From the NCBI GenBank assembly GCA_003105015.1, contig PQAF01000036.1, forward strand, positions 85,815 to 122,980: DNA of 37,166 nt. Reading direction: 5' to 3'. The DNA is from Rhodocyclales bacterium (GTDB lineage Bacteria > Pseudomonadota > Gammaproteobacteria > Burkholderiales > Rhodocyclaceae). Shown here in pieces: positions 16,233 through 24,877 of this stretch. Each line of letters begins with the position of its first letter. Position 1 is the first letter of the stretch. Made by a program: the position numbers and the translations under genes. The notes below the pieces were generated by a model. The model was not told the origin of the DNA. It did not search any database and saw nothing but the letters and a program-made list of their open reading frames with translations.

Positions 16233-16288
16233 GTCATTCGATCCGTTGTGCGTGTTTTCGAAAGTGCGCGGCGGTGCGGCGGCATGCC

Positions 16289-17575
16289 TCATTGCCCACC
16301 TCGCCAGCCCGCCGCCTGCTCCAACTCGATGCGCGTCAGGGCGAAATCGGTGGCGGCCTCCAGCACCTCGCGCCGGGTGTCGAGCACCTGGCGGGTGGCG
16401 AACAGGAGCTGCGTCAGGCCGATCTCGCCGGCGCGGTAGGCGGCGGCGGACAGGCGCTGGTTATCCTGCAGGCGCTGCAGGACGAACTGCTCCAGCCGCC
16501 TGACCCGTTCGCGCACGCTGCCAAGCTTCTGCCAAAGGGCGAGGACCGTCGCCTGGGTGTCGCGGACGGCGGCCTGCCGCTCGATCTGGGCCTGGGTGAG
16601 TTCGGCCGTCGCCTTGCCGATGCCGGTCGCGTTGCGGCGAAACAGCGGCAGGGGCAGCGAGACGGAGATGCCGCTGATCCGCTCGCGCGCGTCGCCCGGG
16701 CCTTCGCGGCCCGAGAACAGCCCGATGGTGACGTCCGGATAGGCGGCGGCACGTTCCAGCCCGAGGCGGCTGCGGGCCGCCTGTTCGCGGTGGTCGAGGG
16801 CGCGCAGCCGGGGCCGCGCCGCTGCGGCGGCGAGCAACTGATCCAGGGTGTAAGGGAAGACGGCGTCGGCCGTAAGCGTTCCCTGCGCTTCCGGCAGCAT
16901 CGGCGCCGGCAGTTGCAGGGCGGCGGCGAGATCGGCGCGGGCCTGGAGGAGCTGCTCGCGCACCACCTCGAGCTGGTTGCTCGTGCGGCCCAACTCGACT
17001 TCGGCAAGATTGCTGTCGAGCCGCGTGTCCTCGCCCGCTTCGAAGCGCTTGCGGGCGACGCCTGTGTTGTCGCGGATCAGGGCGACGAGTTCCGCCTCCA
17101 TGGCGGCGCGCGACTGCAGGCCGAGCACGCGGACGAATTTCTGCTCGACCTCGGCACGCACCTGGCGGCGCGTCTCCTCGACGAGTTCCTTCAGCGCCGC
17201 CAGCTCCTGCTCGGCCGCTTCCCGCCGATGTCCGTGCTGGCCGGCGATCTCCAGGGCCTGTGAGAGCTCCGCTCGCCATTCGCGCTGCGTGTCGTGGCCG
17301 AGGCCAGGCTGGGGCACCTGCCGCCGCGCGCGCTCGGCGGCGAGTTGCGGGTTGTTCCAGAGCAGGCCGCGGGCATCGGCAAGCTGCCCCTCGGCGGCGG
17401 CGAGGTTGGCCTGCGCCGCCTGGAGGACGGGGTTGGCCTGCTCGGCGAGCTGCCAGGCGCGTTCCAGGGTCAGCGGCGGTTCGGCCGCCGACGCGGCCAG
17501 GGCCGGCAGCGAGAGCGCCAGCGCCGCCGCCATGCGGGCCAGGCGCCCGCGGGTTCCATGCGTGATCGAAAACAT
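16289..17575 (-). CDS. czcC: Outer-membrane efflux channel, CzcC family (TolC-like)
   Basis: A 428-residue TolC-type protein. A signal peptide (about 1-30, ending LAASAAEP) is followed by two repeats of long coiled-coil helices (LEQANPVLQAAQANLAAAEG; QIERQAAVRDTQATVLALW), with ISGISVSLPLPLFRRN typical of the CzcC second strand region. It completes the tripartite CzcCBA export system. A 110-bp gap separates it from the upstream czcI-like gene and contains a GC palindrome, but no terminator was seen. Transcription from the CadR-type promoter may continue into it. Confidence 0.93.
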   Translation of the reverse strand: MFSITHGTRGRLARMAAALALSLPALAASAAEPPLTLERAWQLAEQANPVLQAAQANLAAAEGQLADARGLLWNNPQLAAERARRQVPQPGLGHDTQREWRAELSQALEIAGQHGHRREAAEQELAALKELVEETRRQVRAEVEQKFVRVLGLQSRAAMEAELVALIRDNTGVARKRFEAGEDTRLDSNLAEVELGRTSNQLEVVREQLLQARADLAAALQLPAPMLPEAQGTLTADAVFPYTLDQLLAAAAARPRLRALDHREQAARSRLGLERAAAYPDVTIGLFSGREGPGDARERISGISVSLPLPLFRRNATGIGKATAELTQAQIERQAAVRDTQATVLALWQKLGSVRERVRRLEQFVLQRLQDNQRLSAAAYRAGEIGLTQLLFATRQVLDTRREVLEAATDFALTRIELEQAAGWRGGQ

Positions 17576-17628
17576 GATTCGTCGAAATCTCCGGTGGATG
17601 GATCGGGGAGAAATCCGACGGAACGCCG

Positions 17629-17644
17629 CCGCGCCGCGGCGCGG
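17629..17644. repeat. 16-bp perfect GC palindrome in the czcI-czcC gap
   Basis: CCGCGCCG immediately followed by its reverse complement, midway between czcI-like and czcC. No U-run follows, so it is not an intrinsic terminator. It could be an operator, an mRNA-stability element or chance in GC-rich DNA. Confidence 0.4.
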
Positions 17645-17685
17645 GGAGACAACATCAAAGGGAAAACGTCAGGCGTTCCGCCGGA

Positions 17686-18027
17686 TCAGGCGAAACGCAA
17701 CCACTTGGGCCGCTCGGGGCCGTCCGGGAAGTACGAGAGGGGAATTTCAGGCTGCGGCTCGACCGCCATGCTGTCGCAGACGTAAGCCGGCATCGCGACG
17801 GCCGGCACGGTGGCGCAGGTTTGCGCCAGGTGGCAGTAGCCGCAGTCGGTATGCGCCTTGCCCGGCGCGCCGTCGTCCTTCCCGGCCGGCTGCACATGCT
17901 TGTGGTCGTGATGGCCAAAGTGCTGCGCGGCCGCGCCGGTCTCGTGCTGGCAATAGGCATTCACTGCCGCCCAGGTGAACTGGAGCGGCAGCATCAGCAT
18001 CGTCAGCACGAGCAGAAGACGTTTCAT
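17686..18027 (-). CDS. czcI: CzcI-like periplasmic protein
   Basis: A 113-residue secreted protein (signal peptide about 1-20, MKRLLLVLTMLMLPLQFTWA) resembling the CzcI family found at the head of czc operons, where it is thought to influence metal induction. The mature part is rich in potential metal ligands: YCQHE, HFGHHDHKH and DCGYCHLAQTC, with five cysteines and eight or more histidines in the first 70 mature residues. The start ATG overlaps the stop of the transglutaminase-like gene as ATGA. Identification rests on the HFGHH/CGYCH pattern, size and position. Confidence 0.75.
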   Translation of the reverse strand: MKRLLLVLTMLMLPLQFTWAAVNAYCQHETGAAAQHFGHHDHKHVQPAGKDDGAPGKAHTDCGYCHLAQTCATVPAVAMPAYVCDSMAVEPQPEIPLSYFPDGPERPKWLRFA

Positions 18028-18776
18028 GGCCGGTGAATTGTATCCGCGGCCGGGGATTCGGGCAATCGTGCCTCGCCGCGGATGCGGCCGACGTTGCGGT
18101 TCATCCGCTGGCGCACGACATGCTGGAACAGCCAGCGTTTGAAGCCGCCCAGATTCGTACCGTGGCGGGCGTAGAAGTCGTCCGGGCTGTCGAAGACGCC
18201 GAAATCGCGGTTGATGCCGTCCTTCTGGATATAGGTGTCGGCGCCCTGCCAGTCGACCGGCGGGTTCTGCAAGTCGGGCGTGGCTGCGCCGAAGCCGCAG
18301 AATGCCCCCCGGTGGCCGGCGAAGCGCTGCTGCAGCTGCTGCAGATACGGCTTGTCGAGGATGAAGCCTTCCAGGTTCACCCAGCGTCCGGCGTAGAGAA
18401 CCTCCACCCAGCTGTGCAGGATGCTGCGCGGCGCGAGCAAATAGGCCGTGCCGGTGACCGCGCCTTTCTGCAGCGCCTTGTCGATCGTGAAGCCATGCAG
18501 GCGGCAGGGAATACCGCTGCCGCGCAGCAAGGCCATCAGCAGCGTGCCCTTGGTGTTGCACTGGCCGATGCCGTCCGCCAGCACCTGCGAGGCCGACAGG
18601 TCGTCGGAGCGGTTGTAGCCGAAGGGAATGGCGTCGCGCACGAAATCGTAGATCGCGCCGATGCGCTCGTATTCCGGCAGTGCGCGCCAGCCCTGTTCGC
18701 GGATCAGGGCTTCAATGCGCGAATGCCGGTAATCGAGCAAGGCGGTCGGCTGCAGCAGCCGTTCTGTCTCAGACAT
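18024..18776 (-). CDS. Transglutaminase-like cysteine peptidase-fold protein
   Basis: A 250-residue protein, no signal peptide. The transglutaminase-like core (about 30-145) shows the catalytic Cys in ADGIGQCNTKG (C73), the His in ILHSWVEV (H121), and an acidic residue in WVNLEGF (E136), where Asp is usual. Activity may be proteolytic, amide-transferring or lost; this cannot be decided from sequence. It is translationally coupled on both sides: the start overlaps the ATPase gene by 8 bp and the stop overlaps the czcI-like start by 4 bp. A dedicated role in the metal locus is therefore likely, but I know of no established one. Confidence 0.82.
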   Translation of the reverse strand: MSETERLLQPTALLDYRHSRIEALIREQGWRALPEYERIGAIYDFVRDAIPFGYNRSDDLSASQVLADGIGQCNTKGTLLMALLRGSGIPCRLHGFTIDKALQKGAVTGTAYLLAPRSILHSWVEVLYAGRWVNLEGFILDKPYLQQLQQRFAGHRGAFCGFGAATPDLQNPPVDWQGADTYIQKDGINRDFGVFDSPDDFYARHGTNLGGFKRWLFQHVVRQRMNRNVGRIRGEARLPESPAADTIHRP

Positions 18777-20907
18777 TTTTCCGCCCCGCTCGCAACAGCC
18801 GCAGACCGTTGCCGACCACCAGCAGGCTCGCCCCCATGTCGGCGAACACCGCCATCCACAGCGTCGCCTGGCCGGCCAGCGCCAGAGCGAAGAACACCGC
18901 CTTGATGCCGAGGGCGAGCGAGATGTTCTGCCACAGCACGTGCGACGTGCGGCGGCTGAGTTCGATGAAGCGCGGCAGCTTGCGCAGGTCGTCGTCCATC
19001 AGCGCCACGTCGGCGGTCTCGATGGCGGTGTCGGTGCCCGCCGCGCCCATGGCGAAGCCGATGGAGGCGCGGGCCAGGGCCGGCGCATCGTTGATGCCGT
19101 CGCCCACCATGCCGACTTCGCCGTGGCGGGCGATAAGCTCGTCGATGGCGGCGAGCTTGTCCTCGGGCAGCAGATCGCCGCGGGCGTCGTCGATGCCGAC
19201 CTGGTCGGCGATGGCGCGCGCCGTCGTCCGGTTGTCGCCGGTGAGCATCACCGAGACCACGCCGAGCGCATGGAGGTCGCGGATCGCCTCGGCGCTGTGG
19301 CCGCGCACGGTGTCGGCCACGCCGAACACGCACAGCGGCTCGCGCTCGGTGACGAGCACTACGGCCGTCTTGCCTTCCCGCTCCAGGCGCTGGAGCACTT
19401 CTTCGACGTGCGGACCGCAGACGGCGAGTTCCTCCACCAGGCGGTGGTTGCCGACGTAGTACAACTGCCCCGCCACTGTGCCCTTCGCTCCCCGGCCGGC
19501 CAGCGCTTCGAAGGCGTTAACGTCCAGCAGGGGCCGCCCGGGTTCCTGCCAGGCGGCAACGATTGCGGCGGCGACCGGGTGCTCGGAATGGGCATCGACG
19601 CTGGCGGCGAGCTGCAGCAGCTCGTCGGCCGGCCGGGCGTTCAGCCGCACCACGTCGGTCAGCACCGGCCGCCCGTGGGTGAGCGTGCCGGTCTTGTCGA
19701 GGGCGACGGCCTTGATGCGGCGGCCGTTTTCCAGATGCACGCCACCCTTGACGAGGATGCCGTGGCGGGCCGCCGCCGCCAGGCCGCTCACCACCGTGAC
19801 CGGCGTCGAGATCACCAGCGCGCAGGGGCAGGCGATGACCAGCATCACCAGCGCCTTGTAGAACCAGTCGAGGAAGGCGGCGCCGAAGAAGAGCGGCGGT
19901 ATCAGCGCCACCAGCACCGCGAAGGCCACCACCGCCGGCGTGTAGTAGCGCGCGAACTGGTCGACGAAACGCTGCGTAGGCGCGCGCTGCCCTTGCGCCT
20001 CCTGCACGGTGTGGATGATGCGGTCGAGCGTGGTGCCACCCTTGTTGGCCGTGACGCGGAACTCGAAGGCGCCGCGCTCGTTTACCGTGCCGGCGAAGAC
20101 GGCATCGCCGGCTGCCTTCTCCACCGGCATGCTCTCGCCGGTGATCGGCGCCTGGTTCACCGCGCTGGCGCCGGCCGTCACCACGCCGTCGAGGGGGATG
20201 CGCTCGCCCGGCTTGACGCGCAGCGTCTGGCCGACCTGGATTTGCGCCGCCGGCCGCTCCACCCACGCGCCGTTCTCCAGCCGCACGGTCGCCGTCTCCG
20301 GCGCCATTGCCATCAGGCCGCGCACCGCGTTCCTGGCGCGCTCCAGCGACAGCGTCTCGATCAGTTCGGCCAGGGCGAAGAGGAAGATCACCACCGCCGC
20401 TTCCGGCCACTCGCCGATGGCCACCGCGCCGATCATGGCGACGCTCATCAGGAAGTTCATGTTGAGGGTGAAGGTCTTCAGCGCGATCCAGCCCTTCTTC
20501 AGTGTGCCGAGCCCGCCCGTGGCGATGGAGAGCAGGGCGAGGCCGATCACCGGCAGCGAGGTCTCGTCGGCGCCCGACCAGGCGAGCGCCTCGGCGGCCA
20601 GCGCGGCCGTGCCGGAGACGGCCATCAGCAGCCGGGTCCGCGCCGGCACGGCGGGCGCCTCGGCCGCGCGGTCGCTTGCGCACGACGTGCAGGCGGCCGG
20701 CTGCTGCGGCCCGGCGCGCATGCCGATCTCGCCCAGCGCACCGAGGATCGGCCCGTCGTCGGGCAGGCGGTGGCCGACGGTGAGCCGGCGCTCCATCAGG
20801 TTGAAGGCCAGTTCCTCAATGCCCGGCACGGCGCCGAGGCGCTTGCGGATCAGCGCCTCCTCCGTCGGGCAGTCCATGTTGGCGATGACGAATGTCGATT
20901 GCTTCAT
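18769..20907 (-). CDS. Heavy-metal translocating P-type ATPase (ZntA/CadA type, Zn/Cd/Pb)
   Basis: A 712-residue P1B-type ATPase exporting divalent soft metals from the cytoplasm. It has an N-terminal metal-binding-like domain with ANMDCPTEEA (Cys 13), then CTSCASD (about 73-79), and eight membrane helices. The CPC translocation motif is in VIACPCALVISTP (about residue 360), with TGES near 259, the phosphorylation site DKTGTLT near 402, MLTGDN, and GDGINDAPALA. The CPC motif with this N-terminus points to the Zn/Cd/Pb group, not the Cu group. The ATG has AGGAAC upstream. It lies 67 bp after the Met-rich gene and overlaps the next gene. Confidence 0.94.
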   Translation of the reverse strand: MKQSTFVIANMDCPTEEALIRKRLGAVPGIEELAFNLMERRLTVGHRLPDDGPILGALGEIGMRAGPQQPAACTSCASDRAAEAPAVPARTRLLMAVSGTAALAAEALAWSGADETSLPVIGLALLSIATGGLGTLKKGWIALKTFTLNMNFLMSVAMIGAVAIGEWPEAAVVIFLFALAELIETLSLERARNAVRGLMAMAPETATVRLENGAWVERPAAQIQVGQTLRVKPGERIPLDGVVTAGASAVNQAPITGESMPVEKAAGDAVFAGTVNERGAFEFRVTANKGGTTLDRIIHTVQEAQGQRAPTQRFVDQFARYYTPAVVAFAVLVALIPPLFFGAAFLDWFYKALVMLVIACPCALVISTPVTVVSGLAAAARHGILVKGGVHLENGRRIKAVALDKTGTLTHGRPVLTDVVRLNARPADELLQLAASVDAHSEHPVAAAIVAAWQEPGRPLLDVNAFEALAGRGAKGTVAGQLYYVGNHRLVEELAVCGPHVEEVLQRLEREGKTAVVLVTEREPLCVFGVADTVRGHSAEAIRDLHALGVVSVMLTGDNRTTARAIADQVGIDDARGDLLPEDKLAAIDELIARHGEVGMVGDGINDAPALARASIGFAMGAAGTDTAIETADVALMDDDLRKLPRFIELSRRTSHVLWQNISLALGIKAVFFALALAGQATLWMAVFADMGASLLVVGNGLRLLRAGRKNV

Positions 20908-20974
20908 GATGTTCCTGAGTCGGTTACCGGGTGGATCGAGAGGCGCGGCGCGGAAGCGGTCGCGCCCCGCCGGC

Positions 20975-21496
20975 TCACTTCGGCTGCGGCCACATCCAGT
21001 GCTGATGCTGCATCATGTGGTCCATCATCATCTGCTGCATTGGCATGTACCGCTCCATCATGTATTGGCGCTGACGGAGCTGCTCGGGCGTCATGCGCCG
21101 GTAGTCCCCCCACATCGGGCCGCCCATCATGTGGCCCCCCATGCCCATCATCGGGCCGCCGCCCATGCCCATCATGGGACCGCCGGCGCAGCAGCCCATC
21201 ATGCCCGGCCCCCACATGCCCTGCATCAGCTGCATGTTGTTCTGCATCGTGGCCCAGTGCTCCTGCAGCAGTTTCTGCCGCGCCTGCGGGTCCTGCGTCT
21301 GGCGCAGCCTGTCCATCTGTTCCTGCATCTTCTTCATGTTCTCCTGCGCCTGCGCCATCTGCCGGTCGAACTCGGCGGTGTCAGGGGCGGCCGGCTTCGC
21401 CTTGCCGCCCGGGGCGGGCGGTGCGTCGGCGGCCAGGAGCAGCGGCGCCGGCATCGCCAGCGCCGCGATCATTCCCATCGTCAGCAGTCGTTTCAT
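20975..21496 (-). CDS. Methionine-rich secreted protein, first gene of the metal operon
   Basis: A 173-residue protein of no recognised family. The signal peptide (about 1-25, ending LLLAADA) is followed by an Ala/Pro/Lys segment, a helical region (EFDRQMAQAQENMKKMQEQM), then a Gly/Met-rich stretch with repeated GGPMMGMGG and a CC pair. The C-terminal helix reads QYMMERYMPMQQMMMDHMMQ and ends QHWMWPQPK. About 34 of 173 residues are Met. Such Met/His clusters bind soft metals (typically Cu or Ag) in known periplasmic proteins, so a periplasmic metal buffer is inferred. A strong AAGGAG precedes the ATG, and the CadR-type promoter lies directly upstream. Confidence 0.8.
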   Translation of the reverse strand: MKRLLTMGMIAALAMPAPLLLAADAPPAPGGKAKPAAPDTAEFDRQMAQAQENMKKMQEQMDRLRQTQDPQARQKLLQEHWATMQNNMQLMQGMWGPGMMGCCAGGPMMGMGGGPMMGMGGHMMGGPMWGDYRRMTPEQLRQRQYMMERYMPMQQMMMDHMMQHQHWMWPQPK

Positions 21497-21545
21497 GTTC
21501 GCGCTCCTTTCAAGTGTCCGTGCTGCCCGTCTGGGCAGCGGCACT

Positions 21546-21576
21546 ATTGCAAACCCTGTAGCCGCCCCAGGGTCAA
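21546..21576 (-). promoter_or_regulatory. MerR/CadR-type promoter-operator of the metal operon
   Basis: On the minus strand a -35 TTGACC and a -10 TGCAAT are separated by 19 bp, the overlong spacer typical of MerR-activated promoters. Inside the spacer is a perfect dyad, ACCCTG-N9-CAGGGT, whose half-sites and CTACAGGGT arm resemble known CadR/PbrR operators. It lies between the divergent regulator gene and the Met-rich gene. Metal-bound regulator would untwist and activate it. Confidence 0.88.
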
Positions 21577-21607
21577 GGGGTATCATCCCGGCAAGAAAGG
21601 AGGCGTC

Positions 21608-22075
21608 ATGCGTATCGGCGAACTCGGACGGGCAACCGGGGTGGATATCGAGACCATCCGCTACTACGAGAAGTTGGGCCTGCTGCCGGCGCCGGCCCGC
21701 TCAGCCAACGGCTACCGCGCTTATGGCGCCGCGCACCTGGAGCGGCTGGCCTTTGTCCGCCACTGCCGGGCGCTCGATATGCCGCTGGCCGAGATCAAGC
21801 GGCTGCTCGATTTCGTCGCTCATCCGGATGCCGACTGCGGCGACATCAACCGGCTGATCGACGATCAGCTGGCGCGGACGCGGGCGCGGCTCAAGTCCAT
21901 GCGCGCGCTGGAGAAGCAGCTCATCGCGTTGCGGGCGCGCTGCGAGACAGGGCATGTCGCCGCCGAGTGCGGCATCCTGCAAGAACTCGTCGGTGCGGCG
22001 CACGGAGAGGCGTGTGCGTGCCATTATTTGGCGAACGAAGCACCAGTGGCGTCAGCTCGGAAGACCAGAAAATAA
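21608..22075 (+). CDS. MerR-family metal-responsive regulator (CadR/PbrR-like)
   Basis: A 155-residue regulator. The N-terminal winged-helix (MRIGELGRATGVDIETIRYY, then GYRAYG) is the MerR signature, followed by the dimerisation helix. Metal-ligand cysteines fall at C77 (DADCGD), C112 and C121 (RCETGHVAAEC), the layout of Cd/Pb sensors CadR and PbrR. A C-terminal ACACHY adds further ligands. It is divergent from the efflux operon, with the operator between. A strong AAAGGAGG ribosome binding site is present. The choice between Cd, Pb and Zn cannot be made from sequence alone. Confidence 0.92.
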   Translation: MRIGELGRATGVDIETIRYYEKLGLLPAPARSANGYRAYGAAHLERLAFVRHCRALDMPLAEIKRLLDFVAHPDADCGDINRLIDDQLARTRARLKSMRALEKQLIALRARCETGHVAAECGILQELVGAAHGEACACHYLANEAPVASARKTRK

Positions 22076-22448
22076 TGACGCCTCTGTAGACGAAGTGACT
22101 GTAGTTCGAAGGTGTAAGCCCCCCCCTTTTTTCGACATGCCTACTGAACCCGGGGCGATTCAGCTTGATGTTGGCACATTAGCAGCCTATTTGATTTCCA
22201 GAAATATTTATAGCGGACGTTAATTCGCCAAACGAGCAACGATACTGACGTCGGCTTCGGCCGACGTCCTGTCGGTGGGTGATCGCGTTGTATGACTGCT
22301 CGACTCAGTAAGTCGCCCTTCAGAGCCGGGCCACTTCATGCCAGCCAAGGACAGCAACCGCTGCACTGCCGAACGTAGGCCTGAAAGCCTGACAGTCTCT
22401 TCAGGGTCGATTCGAGTCGGTTAGATCAGATACGATTCAATGGTTAGT
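22076..22448. other. Intergenic junction between the metal locus and the integrase operon
   Basis: No convincing gene in 373 bp. It holds a C8T6 homopolymer tract (22119-22132), an A/T-rich patch (about 22185-22230) that departs from the GC-rich metal locus, and a hairpin at 22247-22268. One end of the integrase element probably lies here; a possible short repeat shared with the other side is at 22219-22231. Confidence 0.55.
22247..22268. repeat. Perfect 9-bp hairpin with TTCG loop
   Basis: GACGTCGGC-TTCG-GCCGACGTC, a C(TTCG)G tetraloop of exceptional stability. It lacks a U-run, so it is not an obvious intrinsic terminator, but it could end or stabilise the gin-operon transcript or mark a recombination site. 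Confidence 0.6.
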
Positions 22449-22853
22449 TCAGCGCGTATCCGCAGCTGGGGCAGTGCCGCGCAACGGAAGGACTTTCCCG
22501 CCGGTAAGCTTGCTCAACTGCTTCTTCAACGCGTAGACCTCACGCAGCAGCGACACTTCCCTGGCCAGTGCCGCCTCCAGATCGCGCCGACACTGCTCGG
22601 CGCTTTCCTTTGCTTTGCGCAAGCGCTCCTTCTCGACATACTTTGGATGACTCTGGGCGGTGGCCGCCTCGTCAATCGCTTGAATGAGAGCGTAGAAGAT
22701 CGGCCTGGACTTCTTTATGCTTCCTTTCCCTCGCCCAGCTTCCAAGGCGACCGCATCGTTGGTGATGCGCATTCCCTTGGGGACCGTATTCGGGCGTCCT
22801 TGTTTGAGGCGCTCCAACGCGGCGAAATAATCTTGTAGCGTGCCTGTCGTCAT
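22449..22853 (-). CDS. ginD: GinD-like small DNA-binding protein of the integrase operon
   Basis: A 134-residue protein. Residues about 28-62 (ITNDAVALEAGRGKGSIKKS) look like a helix-turn-helix, and residues about 70-115 form a heptad-rich coiled coil (ERLRKAKESAEQCRRDLEAA). Size, order and coupling fit the fourth gene of GInt operons, reported as essential for recombination together with the three integrases. The ATG overlaps the ginC stop as ATGA. It resembles in role TnpC of Tn554. Function is inferred from family. Confidence 0.7.
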   Translation of the reverse strand: MTTGTLQDYFAALERLKQGRPNTVPKGMRITNDAVALEAGRGKGSIKKSRPIFYALIQAIDEAATAQSHPKYVEKERLRKAKESAEQCRRDLEAALAREVSLLREVYALKKQLSKLTGGKVLPLRGTAPAADTR

Positions 22854-24877
22854 AGTGCCGCCTCCGATCCGGTTTGTGTCTGCCCGACGACCTTATTCCT
22901 CGTCGCGACCAGCACATCGAGGTCCGCCTTCTCAGCTTTGAATTCCACGGAATTGGAGTCCAGCGATTCAACCAGGCGCGTTTGCGCGGCGATGACCCGG
23001 TTGAGCTTCGTAAGATTGCCAACCATGTTGCGGCATCCAGCAAGGCAATCGACATCGAGCCACTTCAAGGCAATCTGGTTGCATTCCTCGGTATTCGTGC
23101 ATCCACCAAGGAACGTTTCCCGATAGGACAACTCGCCCTTGCGGAAGCGCCGAATTGTGGCTGCGCGATCCACGGCGACGACGCCATCATTGCCACGGAG
23201 CCTGTGTTCCATCCAGTTCGCGTGGCCACCAAACAGGACATCGTCCGACAGTAAAACGTTGGCAATATAGCTTAAGGCCGCAGAAACGGGCTGTGTGTCC
23301 TGCCATTCATTGCCGAAATGCTGCTTGTCGTCGCCGATGAAGTTCTTCGCGAAGGCCGAGCCCCTTGCGTAATAGCGGGACATCTCTTCTGTGATGTGGT
23401 GCAACTGGCGCCGCAATGAAGGCAACGATACAAGCCCGGAACGTTGCGCATAGAGGGCGAGTGATCGCCTTAGCTGGTGGCTCTTAAGGAACCATGCAGC
23501 GCCAGCTTTGCACCAAGATTCACTGCGCCATGCTCGATGTGGGTCAATTTGCTCAAGCTCCTGGATGTCCTTTTCCCCGATCAACGGTTCCAGCCTTGCG
23601 CGAAGCTCAGGAAACTTGGCGAAGATCAACCGGCTTGGACGATAGCCGTGGGGCTGCGTCTTAGTGGTATTGCCAGTGAGAGGTAGATACGTTGGCGAAA
23701 TAAAGAGCGGAAAGTATCTGGTCCGCCAGTCACTTGGCCCCGGCGTCGCCCCGATGACGCCGTAGATGGCATCAGCCACTCGCTGCGATATGCGGACTGC
23801 TCTGGCGCCATCGCGACTGGTAATCCATTCGGTTTGTTTGACTCGGCCGCCATGGAGCTTTGTGGTGCGGCCAGTGAGAATGAAGTGGAGGCGACCATCA
23901 TTGGTGACTTCGCGCAGGCAATCATGCGGCAACGAAATGGCCTCATCGTCGCGCATGCCTGAAAAGACCTGAAGCAGAAGCTTCGCTGACATTTGAACCT
24001 CTGACAGACCCGACACAAGCCCCACGCAACTCCGGAGCAACCCCTTGGCTGCAAAATATGCATCCAGGTTGTACTCCGAAAGCAGTTGGTCGAATGTGGG
24101 TCGCTGGTATCCTCTTTTGATTCCGAGTCGACGTGCGATCTTGAACTGTTGAATTTCGCCGCGCCCCATCATTGGATCACTGGCAACTATGCGAACCAAT
24201 GCGAGGTAGCGGTCTGCGATGGCCTCGAATTCATCTAGCTCCCGCGCCAGGTTTGAGATCAACGATGAATACACCCGCGTCGGCAGCGGAGGGTGCTGTA
24301 GTAGCGCTTTGCGGTAGTTCTCGCGGTATCCGCGCAGGGTCTGGATCGTCTTCTTATCGACAACCGACCATCCAGTTTCTGATGCGCCAAGACTGCGCAA
24401 CACTTTCAGGATCGTACTGATGATCCCAATGGCGCCACCGGGCAGTTCGCCGACCAATTCGATCAGCCGAATCGGGTCGGCAAACACATCCCCAATACTG
24501 CATCCGGCGTTTTCGCAATAACGGGCGACGAACCGAAGGCCCCATAGGTAACGCAGCAGCGTACTAAAACTCAGAGGTCGCCCATGGGCCTTCCAAGCAA
24601 GCAGGAAAACGATCCACCGCAGTTCTCGTGCAAGTTCCAGCCGCTTTCCGGTAGCCTGCTCAGTGCCCCAGTATTCGAAGTAGAGCCGTGCTGGCATCCC
24701 CTCCGGCGTATAGGCCGTGAAGTCCCATATGGCGTCCCTATAGTATGAGGCTTCGCGCTGATCGCGCATCCGACTGATCACAAAACGATCATGAGGCGGT
24801 GTGGCGCCATCCCCACGAAAGCTGTCCGGCGCCGCTGCGCCATGGGGAAGCGCCAAGCGTGGTGCGAACGTAACCAT
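22850..24877 (-). CDS. ginC: Tyrosine recombinase, GinC-like
   Basis: About 675 residues. Catalytic signatures of tyrosine recombinases lie in the C-terminal half: the first Arg in VFSGMRDDEAISLP, the H-x-x-R box in LKSHQLRRSLALYA, the second His in RRQLHHITEEM, and the nucleophile Tyr in SRYYARGS. A late Cys-rich segment (GGCTNTEECNQ, LAGCRNM) may bind zinc. The start ATG (MVTFAPRLAL) shares one base with the ginB stop (TGATG). It is the longest of the three recombinases. Together they would catalyse integration and excision of the element. Confidence 0.85.
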   Translation of the reverse strand: MVTFAPRLALPHGAAAPDSFRGDGATPPHDRFVISRMRDQREASYYRDAIWDFTAYTPEGMPARLYFEYWGTEQATGKRLELARELRWIVFLLAWKAHGRPLSFSTLLRYLWGLRFVARYCENAGCSIGDVFADPIRLIELVGELPGGAIGIISTILKVLRSLGASETGWSVVDKKTIQTLRGYRENYRKALLQHPPLPTRVYSSLISNLARELDEFEAIADRYLALVRIVASDPMMGRGEIQQFKIARRLGIKRGYQRPTFDQLLSEYNLDAYFAAKGLLRSCVGLVSGLSEVQMSAKLLLQVFSGMRDDEAISLPHDCLREVTNDGRLHFILTGRTTKLHGGRVKQTEWITSRDGARAVRISQRVADAIYGVIGATPGPSDWRTRYFPLFISPTYLPLTGNTTKTQPHGYRPSRLIFAKFPELRARLEPLIGEKDIQELEQIDPHRAWRSESWCKAGAAWFLKSHQLRRSLALYAQRSGLVSLPSLRRQLHHITEEMSRYYARGSAFAKNFIGDDKQHFGNEWQDTQPVSAALSYIANVLLSDDVLFGGHANWMEHRLRGNDGVVAVDRAATIRRFRKGELSYRETFLGGCTNTEECNQIALKWLDVDCLAGCRNMVGNLTKLNRVIAAQTRLVESLDSNSVEFKAEKADLDVLVATRNKVVGQTQTGSEAAL

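Noticed and set aside
17629..17644. GC palindrome considered as a terminator before czcC
   Set aside because: No U-run on either strand; left as an unexplained repeat.
18940..21561. Long plus-strand frame opposite the P-type ATPase and Met-rich gene
   Set aside because: Antisense to genes with complete catalytic motifs and a mapped promoter; no recognisable protein features.
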